The notes beneath the pieces are model-generated. The model did not search any database. It saw nothing but the letters and a program-made list of their open reading frames with translations, and was not told where the DNA came from. Both the position numbers and the translations under genes were made by a program. A stretch of DNA of 64,000 nt from Nevskia soli DSM 19509 (lineage in GTDB: Bacteria > Pseudomonadota > Gammaproteobacteria > Nevskiales > Nevskiaceae), in assembly GCF_000711955.1 (NCBI RefSeq), contig NZ_JONR01000020.1, positions 45,055 to 109,054 on the forward strand, given 5' to 3'. Below, piece by piece: positions 7,929-16,601 of the stretch; the first letter of the stretch is position 1; each line of letters opens with the position of its first letter.

Positions 7929-10900
7929 ATGGTCGGACAACGCCCGCAAATCGCCAACGGCCTGCACTGGGTCCGCGGCGAGATCGAACAAAGCCTGAGC
8001 CGCGCCCGCGGCGCGCTCGAGCAGTACCTGGAGTCGCCCGAGGAGAAGCACCACCTCGACGTCGCCGCCGAGGAGCTGCACCTGGTGCGCGGCACTGTCG
8101 GCATGATCCAGTGCTTCGGCGCCGCCGCGCTGGCCGAAGAGATGCTGCAACTGCTGCAGGAGATGCGGCAGAACGCGCCGGACCAGAACCTCGAACCGTT
8201 CGCGGCGTTGACCGGCGCCACCCTGCACCTGTCCGATTACGTCGACCTGCTGGCGCACGGCGAGAGCGACCGTGCCGTGGTGCTGCAACCCGGCATCAAC
8301 GAGCTGCGCCTGGCGCGCGGCAAGCCGCTGCTGACCGAGGCGGAGCTGTTCGCGGCGCAGTTGCGCGCGCAGCAGGAATCCTTGCCGGAGCTTCCGGAAG
8401 AGCTTCGCCCTCCGGGCGGCGAAGCGGTGCAGAGCGTCGCGCGGCGCGAACTGGGTACGTTCCAGACCGCCTTCGTGCAGTGGTTCCGCGGCCAGAATAC
8501 GGATGCGGCGATGGCCCGCATGGGCAAGATCGCCGATGCGGTGGCGGTCAACGCGGCGGCTCCCGATCTGCGCGAGATGTGGTCCGGCTACGCGGTGCTG
8601 TCGGAATGCCTGCGCGGCGATCTGCAGTTCGATTCGCTGGACCTGAAGCGCCTCTTCGGCCGCGCCGGGCAGCACCTGAAGAAACTGGTCGACCAGGGCG
8701 AGGCGGTGGCCGGCGCCGATGTCGGCGATACGCCGCAGCAGCTGCTGTTCCACATCGCCCGCGCCAGCCGCCAGACCGACCGTTCGCACGCGCTCATCAC
8801 CGGCCGCCGCATCGACGAACTGTTGCCGGCACTGGAACAGATGGACGAGCTGCGCCGGCGCCTGCGCGGCCCCAATACCTCGATCCTCGGCCGTGTCCAC
8901 GCCGAGATCGGCCGCGACTTCGCCCAGGTCAAGGACGGCATCGACCTGGCGGTGCGCACCGGCGGCCGCAGCACCGGCGACCTGGCGGTGACGCGCGAGC
9001 GCCTGCAGCGACTGGCCAATACGCTCGGCGCGCTGGGCTTGCCGGCGCCGCAGCAGGCGCTGCTCAACCAGGCGCGCCTGCTGGAAAATCCGCCGCCGGA
9101 AGGGGTGCTGGCGTGGATGGATGTGGCCACCGCCATCCTGCGCGTCGAGCACAGCCTGGAAGAGGCGCTGTTCCGCGCCCTCGGCCGCCACGGCACGGAG
9201 CCGGCGCGGCCCTATGCCGAGATCGAGGCCGAGGTGCCGCATGCGCAGGATCTGCGCGAAAGCACCAAGGCGCTGTTGCGTGAATCGCTGGTCGACCTGG
9301 CGCACCTCAAGGCCGGCTTCGACGTCTATCTCAAGAACGGCGACGCATCCGCGTTCGGCGATGCGCCGCGCATGCTCAACGAAGTGGCCGCCGGCCTGAT
9401 GATTCTCGACCACGTGCGCGCCAGTACCCAGGTGCGCAAGCTGGAGAATTATGTGCGGCTGGGCACGCTGCTCGGCACGCAGGACGGACGCGCCGAGTTC
9501 GAACGCTTCGCCGATGCGATCTCCTGCGTCGAGGTCTATCTGGAGGCTTTGCGCGAGGGCCTGCCGGAGCCGGGACGCATCCTCGACGACCTGGAAAGCT
9601 ATATTTCGCGGCTCGATTTCCGCGCGGCGGAAGCCCCCGTGCCGGCCGCCGATGTGGCCGTGGCGGAGCCGGCGGAGGCTGTGCAGCCCGTTGCAGCCGC
9701 GCCCGTGGTGCAGGAGCCCGCGCCCGCTTCGGCTCCGGTGGGTGACGGCATCGATCCGGAAATCCGCGAGATCTTCATCGAGGAGGCCGGCGAAGTGCTG
9801 GCCGAGCTGGAGCGTCATCTGCCGGCGTTCCGGCGCGAGCCGGGCAACCGCGCGGTGATCGGCGAGGTGCGCCGTGCCTTCCACACGCTCAAGGGCAGCG
9901 GCCGCATGGTCGGCGCGCTGCGCATCGGCGAGTTCGGCTGGGCGGTGGAGAACATGCTCAACCGCTGCCTTGAGGGCGCGCTGTCGGTGCGCGCCCCGGT
10001 GCTGCAGACCATCGAGCAGGCGGTCGCCCTGCTGCCGGGCCTGGTCGAGAATTTCCGCAATGGCGTCGGCACCGGAGTGGAAGATCCGGCGGTGGCCGCG
10101 CTGATCGACAGCGCCACCAAGCTGGCTTCGACCAAGGCCAGCACCGAGCCGGACATGCTGGCGGTGTTCCGCGAGGACGCGCGCGAGCGCCTGGGTCTGG
10201 TGCGGCGCTGGCTGGAGGCGCAGGATCCGCGCGAAAGCGGTTTCGAGCCGGATGCCGAAGTGGTCCGCGCCTTCCATACGCTGCGCGGCAGCGCGGCAGT
10301 GATCCATGCCGAAGGGGTGAGCCAGCTCGCCGCCGCCTTCGAATCACTGTTCAATACCCTGCGCCTGGAAGGGCGCACGCTGCCGGCGCTGGGCCTGCCG
10401 CTGATCGCCGACGCGCTGGTGACCCTGCGCGCCTGGATCGAGTCGGTGGATGTGGTGGATGCCGGTGTCGACGACGTCCCCGCCTGGCAGGCGCGCATTG
10501 CCGCGCTGTTGGCCCCACCGTCGGCGCCGCAGGCCGAGGCACCGCCGCCGCCGTCGCGCCCGGCCTTCGACGAAGCGTTCTGCCTGCAGGCGCTGACCGC
10601 GACGCAGGCGCTGGAGCAACAGGCACGGGCCTGGGCCGAACAGCCGGCCGCAGCCAATCACGACGGCTTGGCGGCGGCCAATCTGGGCACCGGCTTCGCC
10701 GACCTGGCCGACCTTGCGGCGCGCGTCGGTTGCGAGCCGATCACCCGTATCGGCCAGGCGGCAAGCGAGCGGCTGGCGGATTGGCGTGGTGGCCAGGCGC
10801 CGGGCATCGGCTTCTTCGCCACCCTGCTGGAAGTCATCGAAGGGTTGTACCAGCAGCTCGACGCGTATCGTGACGGCGACAAGCTCGGCGACGGCGCGGA

Positions 10901-13900
10901 GTGGGTGGCGCGGGTGCAGGCGTTGCCCCGGCCCGCCGTTGCCCCGGTGTATGTGCCGCCGCCGCTGGAGATCGCACATCCGGTGGAGCGTCCGCTGGAA
11001 CCGGAGATCGTCGCGGCCGGTACCATCGATGCGGAGTTGCTGGAAATTTTCGGCGCGGAAGCGGAGGAACTGCTCGAGTCGATGGAGCACTACCTCCAGG
11101 TATGGCGGCGCGATCCGGGCTACACCGACGCCGCCAACGAACTGAAGCGCGCCCTGCATACGCTCAAGGGCAGCGCGCGCACCGCCGGGGCGGACGCCAT
11201 CGGCACGGTGGCGCACCACCTGGAAAACCTGTTCGGCGAAGACGCGCAGCTGTCTTCGGCGGCGCTGCAGACGCCGCTCGGCGTGGGCTTCGACGAGTTG
11301 CATCAGCTGGTGAGCGATCTGCAACGCGGCCGGCCGCTCGATGCGGGGCCGGCGCTGGCGGCGATCGACGCGATGCTGCTCAACACGCCGCTGGCCGCGG
11401 CGCCACTCCCGCTGCCCGCGCCTCCGATGGAGGCAGCGCTTCCGCCCCCGGTTGAAACTCCGCCGGCCCTGGTGGAAACGCCCCCAGCCCCGGCGGAAGC
11501 AGCAGCCGCGTTCGCGGATACGCCTTTGTCGCTGAGCTTTCCGCCGGCCGAAGACATCTTTTCGGCCGCGCCGCCGGCAGCCCTGTCGCTCGAACCGCAG
11601 GCGCCGGTGGAGACGGAATCCTTCCCGGTGGCGGAGGAACCCATCGTCTTCGCGCCCGCGCCCGCGCCGCCGGAGCCGCCGGTGGTGGCGGCCGAGGAAG
11701 AGCCGCTGCCGCTGATCGAGGTGAGCGAACTGGAAGTGCCGGCCGCGCCTGAAACGCCTGTGCCGGAATTCCAGTCCGAACCGTTGCCCGAGCCGCCGCT
11801 GTTGCTGCAACAGCCGGAGGTCTTGCCCGAGCCGGCGCCGGTGGTGCTGGAGGCGCCGGCCTGGCAGCAGACGATCGCGCAGCCGCCGGCAGTGACCGGC
11901 GGCAATGCTCTCGCGGACGAGCAGCAGCGCACGCTCGACGACGAGATCACCGATATCTTCTCGGCCGAGGCCTCGGAACTGCTGGAGCAGCTCGATACCG
12001 GCTTCGAGGGCTGGCAGAACGGCGACGACACCGAACCGGTGCGCGATGTGCAGCGCGCCCTGCATACGCTCAAGGGTGGCGCGCGCATGGCCGGTCTCGA
12101 CGCCATGGGCGATGCGGTCCACGAGCTGGAAAGCCGCGTCAATGCACTGGTCGCTGCCGGCGAGTTCCCGGATACCGCCGCCTTCGTGCAGATGCGCGGC
12201 GAGCTGGACCGGCTGCAGACCATGCATGACCAGATCCGCCGCGGCCAGGCCGAGCTGCTGGTCAGCCCGCTGGCGGCCGAGGTGGTGGCGCAGGAAGCGC
12301 TGGTTGCCGCACCCGCGGTGGCGGTGGTGCCCGCCGCCGGCCAATGGGCGCCGGAGCTGTTCTGGCGGCCGGAGGAAGACCTCAGCGGCTTCGCCCTGGC
12401 GCGCACGGAAACGGCGCGCGTCGCGGTGGATGCGCTGGACACCATGCTCAACGAGGCGGGCGAGATTTCGATCTACCGCTCGCGCCTGGAAGAGCGCAAC
12501 ACCAGCATGCGCACGCAGCTGGCGGAAATGGCGCACACCATCGCGCGCGTGCGCGAGCAGCTGCGCATGCTCGATATCGAGACCGAAGCGCAGATCGCCG
12601 CGCGCGGCCGCGGCTTCGGCGCGCACCCGGACCAGTACAGCCAGGATTTCGATCCGCTGGAAATGGACCGCTACTCGCGCATGCAGGAATTGTCGCGCAC
12701 CCTGGCCGAGTCGATCAGCGATCTGTCCTCGCTGCAGGCGACGATGGACGAGGCGGTGAGCGAGTCGGATACGCTGCTGCTGCAGCAGAGCCGCATCACC
12801 ACCGAGGTGCAGCAGGGCCTGATGGGCACGCTGATGGTGCCCTTCTCGCGCCAGGTGCAGCGCCTGCTGCGCGTGGTGCGGCAGACCTCGCTGGAGAACG
12901 GCCGTCAGGCGGAAGCGCAGTTCCAGGGCGTGGAGGCGGAGCTGGACCGCCACGTGCTGGAGCGCATCACCGCGCCGCTGGAGCACCTGCTGCGCAATGC
13001 CGTGGTGCACGGCATCGAGGATCCGGCGGAGCGCGCGCTGGCCGGCAAGCCGGTGGTCGGCGCCATCAACCTGCGCTTGTCGCGCGAAGGCTCGCAGCTG
13101 CTGGTCGAGCTGTCCGACGACGGCCGCGGCCTGGATTTCATGGCGATCCGCCACAAGGCGATCGAGCGCGGCCTGATGGTGCCGGAGGCGCAGCTGTCCG
13201 ACGACGACCTGGCCCGCTTCATTTTCGAACCCGGATTCTCCACCGCCAAGAAGCTGACCCAGGATGCCGGCCGCGGCATCGGCATGGACGTGGTGGCCAG
13301 CGAAGTGAAGCAGCTCGCCGGCACGCTGGAGCTGCGCTCCGAAGTGGGCAAGGGCACGCGCTTCCTGCTGCGCCTGCCGCTGACGCTGGCGGTATCGCAG
13401 GCGCTGTTGGTCGGCGTCGGGCCGGACAGCTATGCCATTCCGCTGCCGAGCATCGAGGGCATCGCGCGTGTGCCGCGCGCGGAGCTGAGCGATTATGTGC
13501 GCGACGACGGTCCGCTGTTCGCCTACGGCGGCCGCGGTTACCGCGTGCGTCACCTGGGCGACTATGTCGGCGTGACGCATGCGCCGGATCCGGATGCGCG
13601 TACCTATACCGCCATCCTGGTACGCCTCGGTGAGGGCCTGGGTGCGGCCGAGCGCCGCGTCGCGCTGATCGTGGACGTGCTCCACGGCAACCGCGAAATC
13701 GTGTCCAAGGCGGTCGGTCCGCAGGTCAGCAGCGTGCCCGGCGTGGCCGGCGCCACCATCCTGGCCGATGGCCGGGTGGTGCTGATCCTCGACGTGGCGG
13801 CGCTGGTGGCCGAGCGCTCGCGCCGCGCGCTGCTGGCGGAAGCCGCCGGGCGCGTCGAAGCCGCCGCGGTGGAAGAGCGCGAGACCATCATGGTGGTGGA

Positions 13901-14246
13901 CGATTCGGTCACCATGCGCCGCGTGGCGGAGCGCCTGTTGACGCGCAACGGCTACCGCGTGGTGACGGCGAAGGACGGCCTGGATGCCATCGCCATGCTG
14001 CAGACGGAAACGCCGTCGACGGTGCTGCTCGATATCGAGATGCCGCGCGCCGACGGTTTCGAGGTCGCGGCCTTCATCCGCAACAACCCGCGCCTGACCG
14101 GCGTGCCGATCATCATGATCACTTCGCGCTCCGGCGAGAAGCATCGCGAGCGCGCGCGCGTGCTGGGTGTGGACCGCTACCTGATCAAGCCTTACCAGGA
14201 AGATCAGCTGCTGGCGGAAGTGAAAGACGTGCGCAGGCAGCATTGA
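7929..14246 (+). CDS. chpA: ChpA hybrid histidine kinase/response regulator
   Basis: A very large (2,105-residue) CheA-like kinase of the pilus chemosensory system. Histidine-phosphotransfer motifs are seen at His652 (FHTLKGSG), His783 (FHTLRGSA), His1077 (LHTLKGSA) and His1379 (LHTLKGGA), plus a divergent HLVRG at His51. Pro/Ala-rich linkers join these domains (about 1150-1330). The CheA core follows: N-box RNAVVHGIED, G boxes DDGRGLD and GRGIGMDVV, a CheW-type domain, then a C-terminal receiver with Asp2035 (LLDIEMPRADG). ATG 7929 is preferred to the adjacent TTG. The ribosome-binding site is weak. Confidence 0.95.
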   Translation: MVGQRPQIANGLHWVRGEIEQSLSRARGALEQYLESPEEKHHLDVAAEELHLVRGTVGMIQCFGAAALAEEMLQLLQEMRQNAPDQNLEPFAALTGATLHLSDYVDLLAHGESDRAVVLQPGINELRLARGKPLLTEAELFAAQLRAQQESLPELPEELRPPGGEAVQSVARRELGTFQTAFVQWFRGQNTDAAMARMGKIADAVAVNAAAPDLREMWSGYAVLSECLRGDLQFDSLDLKRLFGRAGQHLKKLVDQGEAVAGADVGDTPQQLLFHIARASRQTDRSHALITGRRIDELLPALEQMDELRRRLRGPNTSILGRVHAEIGRDFAQVKDGIDLAVRTGGRSTGDLAVTRERLQRLANTLGALGLPAPQQALLNQARLLENPPPEGVLAWMDVATAILRVEHSLEEALFRALGRHGTEPARPYAEIEAEVPHAQDLRESTKALLRESLVDLAHLKAGFDVYLKNGDASAFGDAPRMLNEVAAGLMILDHVRASTQVRKLENYVRLGTLLGTQDGRAEFERFADAISCVEVYLEALREGLPEPGRILDDLESYISRLDFRAAEAPVPAADVAVAEPAEAVQPVAAAPVVQEPAPASAPVGDGIDPEIREIFIEEAGEVLAELERHLPAFRREPGNRAVIGEVRRAFHTLKGSGRMVGALRIGEFGWAVENMLNRCLEGALSVRAPVLQTIEQAVALLPGLVENFRNGVGTGVEDPAVAALIDSATKLASTKASTEPDMLAVFREDARERLGLVRRWLEAQDPRESGFEPDAEVVRAFHTLRGSAAVIHAEGVSQLAAAFESLFNTLRLEGRTLPALGLPLIADALVTLRAWIESVDVVDAGVDDVPAWQARIAALLAPPSAPQAEAPPPPSRPAFDEAFCLQALTATQALEQQARAWAEQPAAANHDGLAAANLGTGFADLADLAARVGCEPITRIGQAASERLADWRGGQAPGIGFFATLLEVIEGLYQQLDAYRDGDKLGDGAEWVARVQALPRPAVAPVYVPPPLEIAHPVERPLEPEIVAAGTIDAELLEIFGAEAEELLESMEHYLQVWRRDPGYTDAANELKRALHTLKGSARTAGADAIGTVAHHLENLFGEDAQLSSAALQTPLGVGFDELHQLVSDLQRGRPLDAGPALAAIDAMLLNTPLAAAPLPLPAPPMEAALPPPVETPPALVETPPAPAEAAAAFADTPLSLSFPPAEDIFSAAPPAALSLEPQAPVETESFPVAEEPIVFAPAPAPPEPPVVAAEEEPLPLIEVSELEVPAAPETPVPEFQSEPLPEPPLLLQQPEVLPEPAPVVLEAPAWQQTIAQPPAVTGGNALADEQQRTLDDEITDIFSAEASELLEQLDTGFEGWQNGDDTEPVRDVQRALHTLKGGARMAGLDAMGDAVHELESRVNALVAAGEFPDTAAFVQMRGELDRLQTMHDQIRRGQAELLVSPLAAEVVAQEALVAAPAVAVVPAAGQWAPELFWRPEEDLSGFALARTETARVAVDALDTMLNEAGEISIYRSRLEERNTSMRTQLAEMAHTIARVREQLRMLDIETEAQIAARGRGFGAHPDQYSQDFDPLEMDRYSRMQELSRTLAESISDLSSLQATMDEAVSESDTLLLQQSRITTEVQQGLMGTLMVPFSRQVQRLLRVVRQTSLENGRQAEAQFQGVEAELDRHVLERITAPLEHLLRNAVVHGIEDPAERALAGKPVVGAINLRLSREGSQLLVELSDDGRGLDFMAIRHKAIERGLMVPEAQLSDDDLARFIFEPGFSTAKKLTQDAGRGIGMDVVASEVKQLAGTLELRSEVGKGTRFLLRLPLTLAVSQALLVGVGPDSYAIPLPSIEGIARVPRAELSDYVRDDGPLFAYGGRGYRVRHLGDYVGVTHAPDPDARTYTAILVRLGEGLGAAERRVALIVDVLHGNREIVSKAVGPQVSSVPGVAGATILADGRVVLILDVAALVAERSRRALLAEAAGRVEAAAVEERETIMVVDDSVTMRRVAERLLTRNGYRVVTAKDGLDAIAMLQTETPSTVLLDIEMPRADGFEVAAFIRNNPRLTGVPIIMITSRSGEKHRERARVLGVDRYLIKPYQEDQLLAEVKDVRRQH

Positions 14247-14247
14247 C

Positions 14248-14721
14248 ATGAGCGGAGCACCGCAACAGCTTTACGCCGTTCTCGTCGCATTGCAGAGCGA
14301 TACCTTGCTGCTGCCGAACCTGGCGGTGGCGGAGGTGGTGTCGCTGGAAGGCCTGCGGCCGGTGTCCGGCGCGCCGCCCTGGTTCGCCGGGCTGCTGCCG
14401 TGGCAGGGACGCGAACTGCCGATCGCGCGTTTCGAGCTGCTCAACAACGGCGCGGCGGAGCCGCCGAGCCGGCGCACGCGCATCGCGGTGATCAATTCGG
14501 TGACGACGCGCTTGTCGGCGGGCCGTTACGGCATCCTGGCGGAAGGGTATCCGCACCTGGTCACCCTGAACCGTTCCGCGCTGCGGCCGGCCGAGGCGCG
14601 GCCGCAGGACAGCGAGTTGATCCTGTCTCGTGTGCGGGTGGCGAGCCAGGAGGCCTTGATTCCGAATCTGGAAAAGATCGAGGCGGAGATGGCGGCGGTG
14701 TTGGCTACTTTGCAGGTTTGA
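14248..14721 (+). CDS. chpC: ChpC-like CheW-domain protein
   Basis: A 157-residue CheW-like protein starting one base after the chpA stop, so tightly coupled. It shows a degenerate CheW pattern: NLAVAEVVSLEGL near residue 25, then WFAGLLPWQGRELPIARF. Pseudomonas ChpC is a second CheW linker of the same locus. chpB (methylesterase) and pilK (methyltransferase) are both absent, as in many non-Pseudomonas loci. The symbol rests mainly on position. Confidence 0.75.
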   Translation: MSGAPQQLYAVLVALQSDTLLLPNLAVAEVVSLEGLRPVSGAPPWFAGLLPWQGRELPIARFELLNNGAAEPPSRRTRIAVINSVTTRLSAGRYGILAEGYPHLVTLNRSALRPAEARPQDSELILSRVRVASQEALIPNLEKIEAEMAAVLATLQV

Positions 14722-14776
14722 TTCGCTGGCTGTCTGCTTGCTCGATGCGCTGTTTGGCGCACGCTTCTTTCTCTGG

Positions 14777-15130
14777 TCTGACTTTGAAACCTCGGCGTAC
14801 GCGCTTGCGCGCGGCTCCTTGCCTGCGCTGCCTGAAACCCTGGTTCCGCCCTGAAGGCGGGTTACTTTTCTTTGGGTTTCGCCCAAAGAAAAGTAACCAA
14901 AAGAAATGCGACCCGATGTCTGCGCCGAATAAACACCTGTCGGTATTTATTCGGTCCCCTGCGCTTCTCGGCCAAGGTGGGCGTTTTAGACAGGCCATCC
15001 CTGGCCTGTCTAAAACGGCTTCGGCATCCTGCCTCGCCCGCGTCTGCGCGCGGCTATTCCACCTTGGCCTGCGATGCTCGGCGCAGCCACACGGGGAGGG
15101 ACGTCAAAAGCCAAAGCAACGGCAAAAGCG
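14777..15130 (+). repeat. Long hairpin-rich repeat, copy 1
   Basis: About 350 bp closely matching 22055-22410 and, inverted and more diverged, 15250-15610. Three hairpins are embedded. H1 (14860-14898) has perfect 17-bp arms beginning GGTTACTTTTC. H2 (14925-14954) starts CCGAATAAA. H3 (14982-15017) has perfect 15-bp arms, CGTTTTAGACAGGCC and its complement. Between copies the loops and flanks are constant (ATCCCT loop, CTTCGGCATCCTGCCTCGCC after H3), while stem bases change in pairs. Confidence 0.9.
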
Positions 15131-15153
15131 TCGCGCTCCCCCTGCCTTTAGTC

Positions 15154-15176
15154 CCCTCTCCCCTTGCGGGAGAGGG
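15154..15176. repeat. CCCTCTCCC hairpin
   Basis: CCCTCTCCC, a five-base CTTGC loop and GGGAGAGGG form a perfect 9-bp stem. It resembles the hairpin at 7869-7891, again with paired changes in the two arms. This type of palindrome is common between genes in GC-rich proteobacteria. Confidence 0.75.
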
Positions 15177-15249
15177 CTAGGGAGAGGGGTAGGTAGCGGG
15201 GTGCATCGCTTGACCTCCTGGATTCGCTTCGCGGGAATGACAAGGGTGG

Positions 15250-15610
15250 AGTAGTGGCGCTTTTGATGTTGCTTTGCGTTTTTGACTTTCCGCCCCCGTA
15301 GTTTGCGCCGAGCATCGCAGCTCGGGGCGGCATGAGCCGGCGCGTGTGTTCGCGCCGGGCGAGGCAGGATGCCGAAGCGTCTGAAGACAGGCCAGGGATG
15401 GCCTGTCTTCAGACCCCGCCACGAGCGAGAAGCGCAGGGCACCGCCGTAGGCGGCGCAAACTTCGGGGGCATGTTCTTTTGGTTACTTTTCTTGCGCCAA
15501 GAAAAGTGACTCGCCGGAGGCGAAAAACTTCGTACAGTCGCTGAGGAGGATCCAGCCCGCGCGCAAGCGCGTACGCCGCGACTCTTCAGAGAGCAAGCAG
15601 AGCAAGGGGA
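15250..15610 (-). repeat. Long hairpin-rich repeat, copy 3 (inverted, diverged)
   Basis: Read on the minus strand this is a diverged copy of the element at 14777 and 22055. It shares the GCGTACGCGCTTGCGCGCGG start, the AAGAAAAGTAACCAAAAG block, CCCTGCGCTTCTCG, GCTTCGGCATCCTGCC and the terminal AGTCAAAAACGCAAAGCAA-type tail. Its H3 hairpin (15379-15414) has perfect 15-bp arms GTCTGAAGACAGGCC, differing from copy 1 at five stem positions with every change compensated. Its H2 equivalent is a shorter CCGCC/GGCGG stem. Confidence 0.85.
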
Positions 15611-15639
15611 AAGACAGGAAGCGCCAGAAAACGGCGGCC

Positions 15640-16521
15640 TCAGCGCACCGTACTCGGCTTCATATGCAGCAACTCAATGAGATCTTCCCGCCGATAAATC
15701 GCCAGCTTCCGATAAATCCGCGTGGTGTGATTCGCCACTGTCGACACCGCGATCCCATACTGTCTTGCGATCGACTTCAAGGTCTTGCCATTGCTCAACG
15801 CCCGCGCGATTTCCTGCTCGCGCGGCGACAGCGCATCCAGCGGCAGCGGCTTGCGCGCATGCAACAGATAGAGGCTGCCGCAGCGCGCCACGCGCAGGTG
15901 CAGGCCGCCTTCCATCAACTCGCCGCCCTCTTCGCCCAGCGCGCTCTCCGGCAGGGTGAACGGCAGCCGCGCGACATCGCCGGCATGGCCGGCCTCCTCC
16001 AGGAGGCTGCGGAAACGTCCGCTGACCGCATAGACTGCGCCTCCCCCGTCGACCAGAGCGGCGGAGCCGCGGTTGGCGCGCCCCATGGAGTGAAGCCAGT
16101 CGTCGCGCCGCACGAACTGCAGCATCGACAGGGCGCCGGCGGCGCACAGGTGCATGCCGGCCCGTTGCAGGGCTTCTTCGCTGGCGCGCTTGGCGCGCGC
16201 TGGATATTGCAGCACCACGGTATGCACCAACTCGCTGCCCGTGGGGCTGTAAACGAAGGCTTGCGCCGTCGGCGAGGCTTCCAGCACCACGGCTTCGCCG
16301 CCAGGGGGCAGTGCCAGCTTGGCCAGTACGGCCGTGGTGAGAAAGGGCTGCGGGTGCTGGGTCAGCTCGCCATCGTTGCGCGCGCCGCGCGACCACCACG
16401 CGGCGGCGCTGGCCCCGAACTGTTCGCAGAGCAGGCCCAGGGCGCGACCGCGGAACGACTGCCAGTCACCCTCGGTGGCGGTGCAGTACAGCGCGTTGAT
16501 CAGTGCGTCGGTGCCTTCCAT
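15640..16521 (-). CDS. LuxR-family (GerE HTH) transcriptional regulator
   Basis: A 293-residue regulator. The C-terminal 60 residues carry a GerE helix-turn-helix: LSPREQEIARALSNGKT, then GIAVSTVANHTTRIYRKL. The N-terminal 220 residues have no recognised receiver or autoinducer domain and resemble a PAS/GAF-like sensor only in general character. It lies 80 bp downstream of the WS/DGAT acyltransferase on the same strand, so it may belong with that lipid gene; target and ligand are unknown. Confidence 0.82.
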   Translation of the reverse strand: MEGTDALINALYCTATEGDWQSFRGRALGLLCEQFGASAAAWWSRGARNDGELTQHPQPFLTTAVLAKLALPPGGEAVVLEASPTAQAFVYSPTGSELVHTVVLQYPARAKRASEEALQRAGMHLCAAGALSMLQFVRRDDWLHSMGRANRGSAALVDGGGAVYAVSGRFRSLLEEAGHAGDVARLPFTLPESALGEEGGELMEGGLHLRVARCGSLYLLHARKPLPLDALSPREQEIARALSNGKTLKSIARQYGIAVSTVANHTTRIYRKLAIYRREDLIELLHMKPSTVR

Positions 16522-16601
16522 TGCTCGCTTCCGGGCGCGATTCAGTGTTTCTGGCTAAGGTTTTTATGGTCGAATCCGTGCCGTCATCCGCGACACGACA
16601 C

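Larger units (their letters stand above)
14722..15639. other. 918-bp gene-free stretch filled with repeats
   Basis: No convincing gene. It contains two copies of the long hairpin-rich repeat in opposite orientation (14777-15130 and 15250-15610), a CCCTCTCCC/GGGAGAGGG hairpin (15154-15176) and a decayed dRS3-like palindrome (15219-15242). The short open frames here translate repeat sequence and recur in the second repeat region near 22.2 kb. Confidence 0.85.

Noticed and set aside
10344..14249. A 1,301-codon open frame on the minus strand opposite chpA
   Set aside because: It is the antisense shadow of a GC-rich gene: His/Arg/Gln-rich composition, no domain, and the plus strand encodes clear Hpt, kinase and receiver motifs.
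14872..15472. Short frames within the long repeats, such as those starting MSAPNKH or MCAEQ-like reading
   Set aside because: They recur only because the DNA repeat recurs, their differences follow hairpin pairing rather than codon constraint, and they lack ribosome-binding sites.
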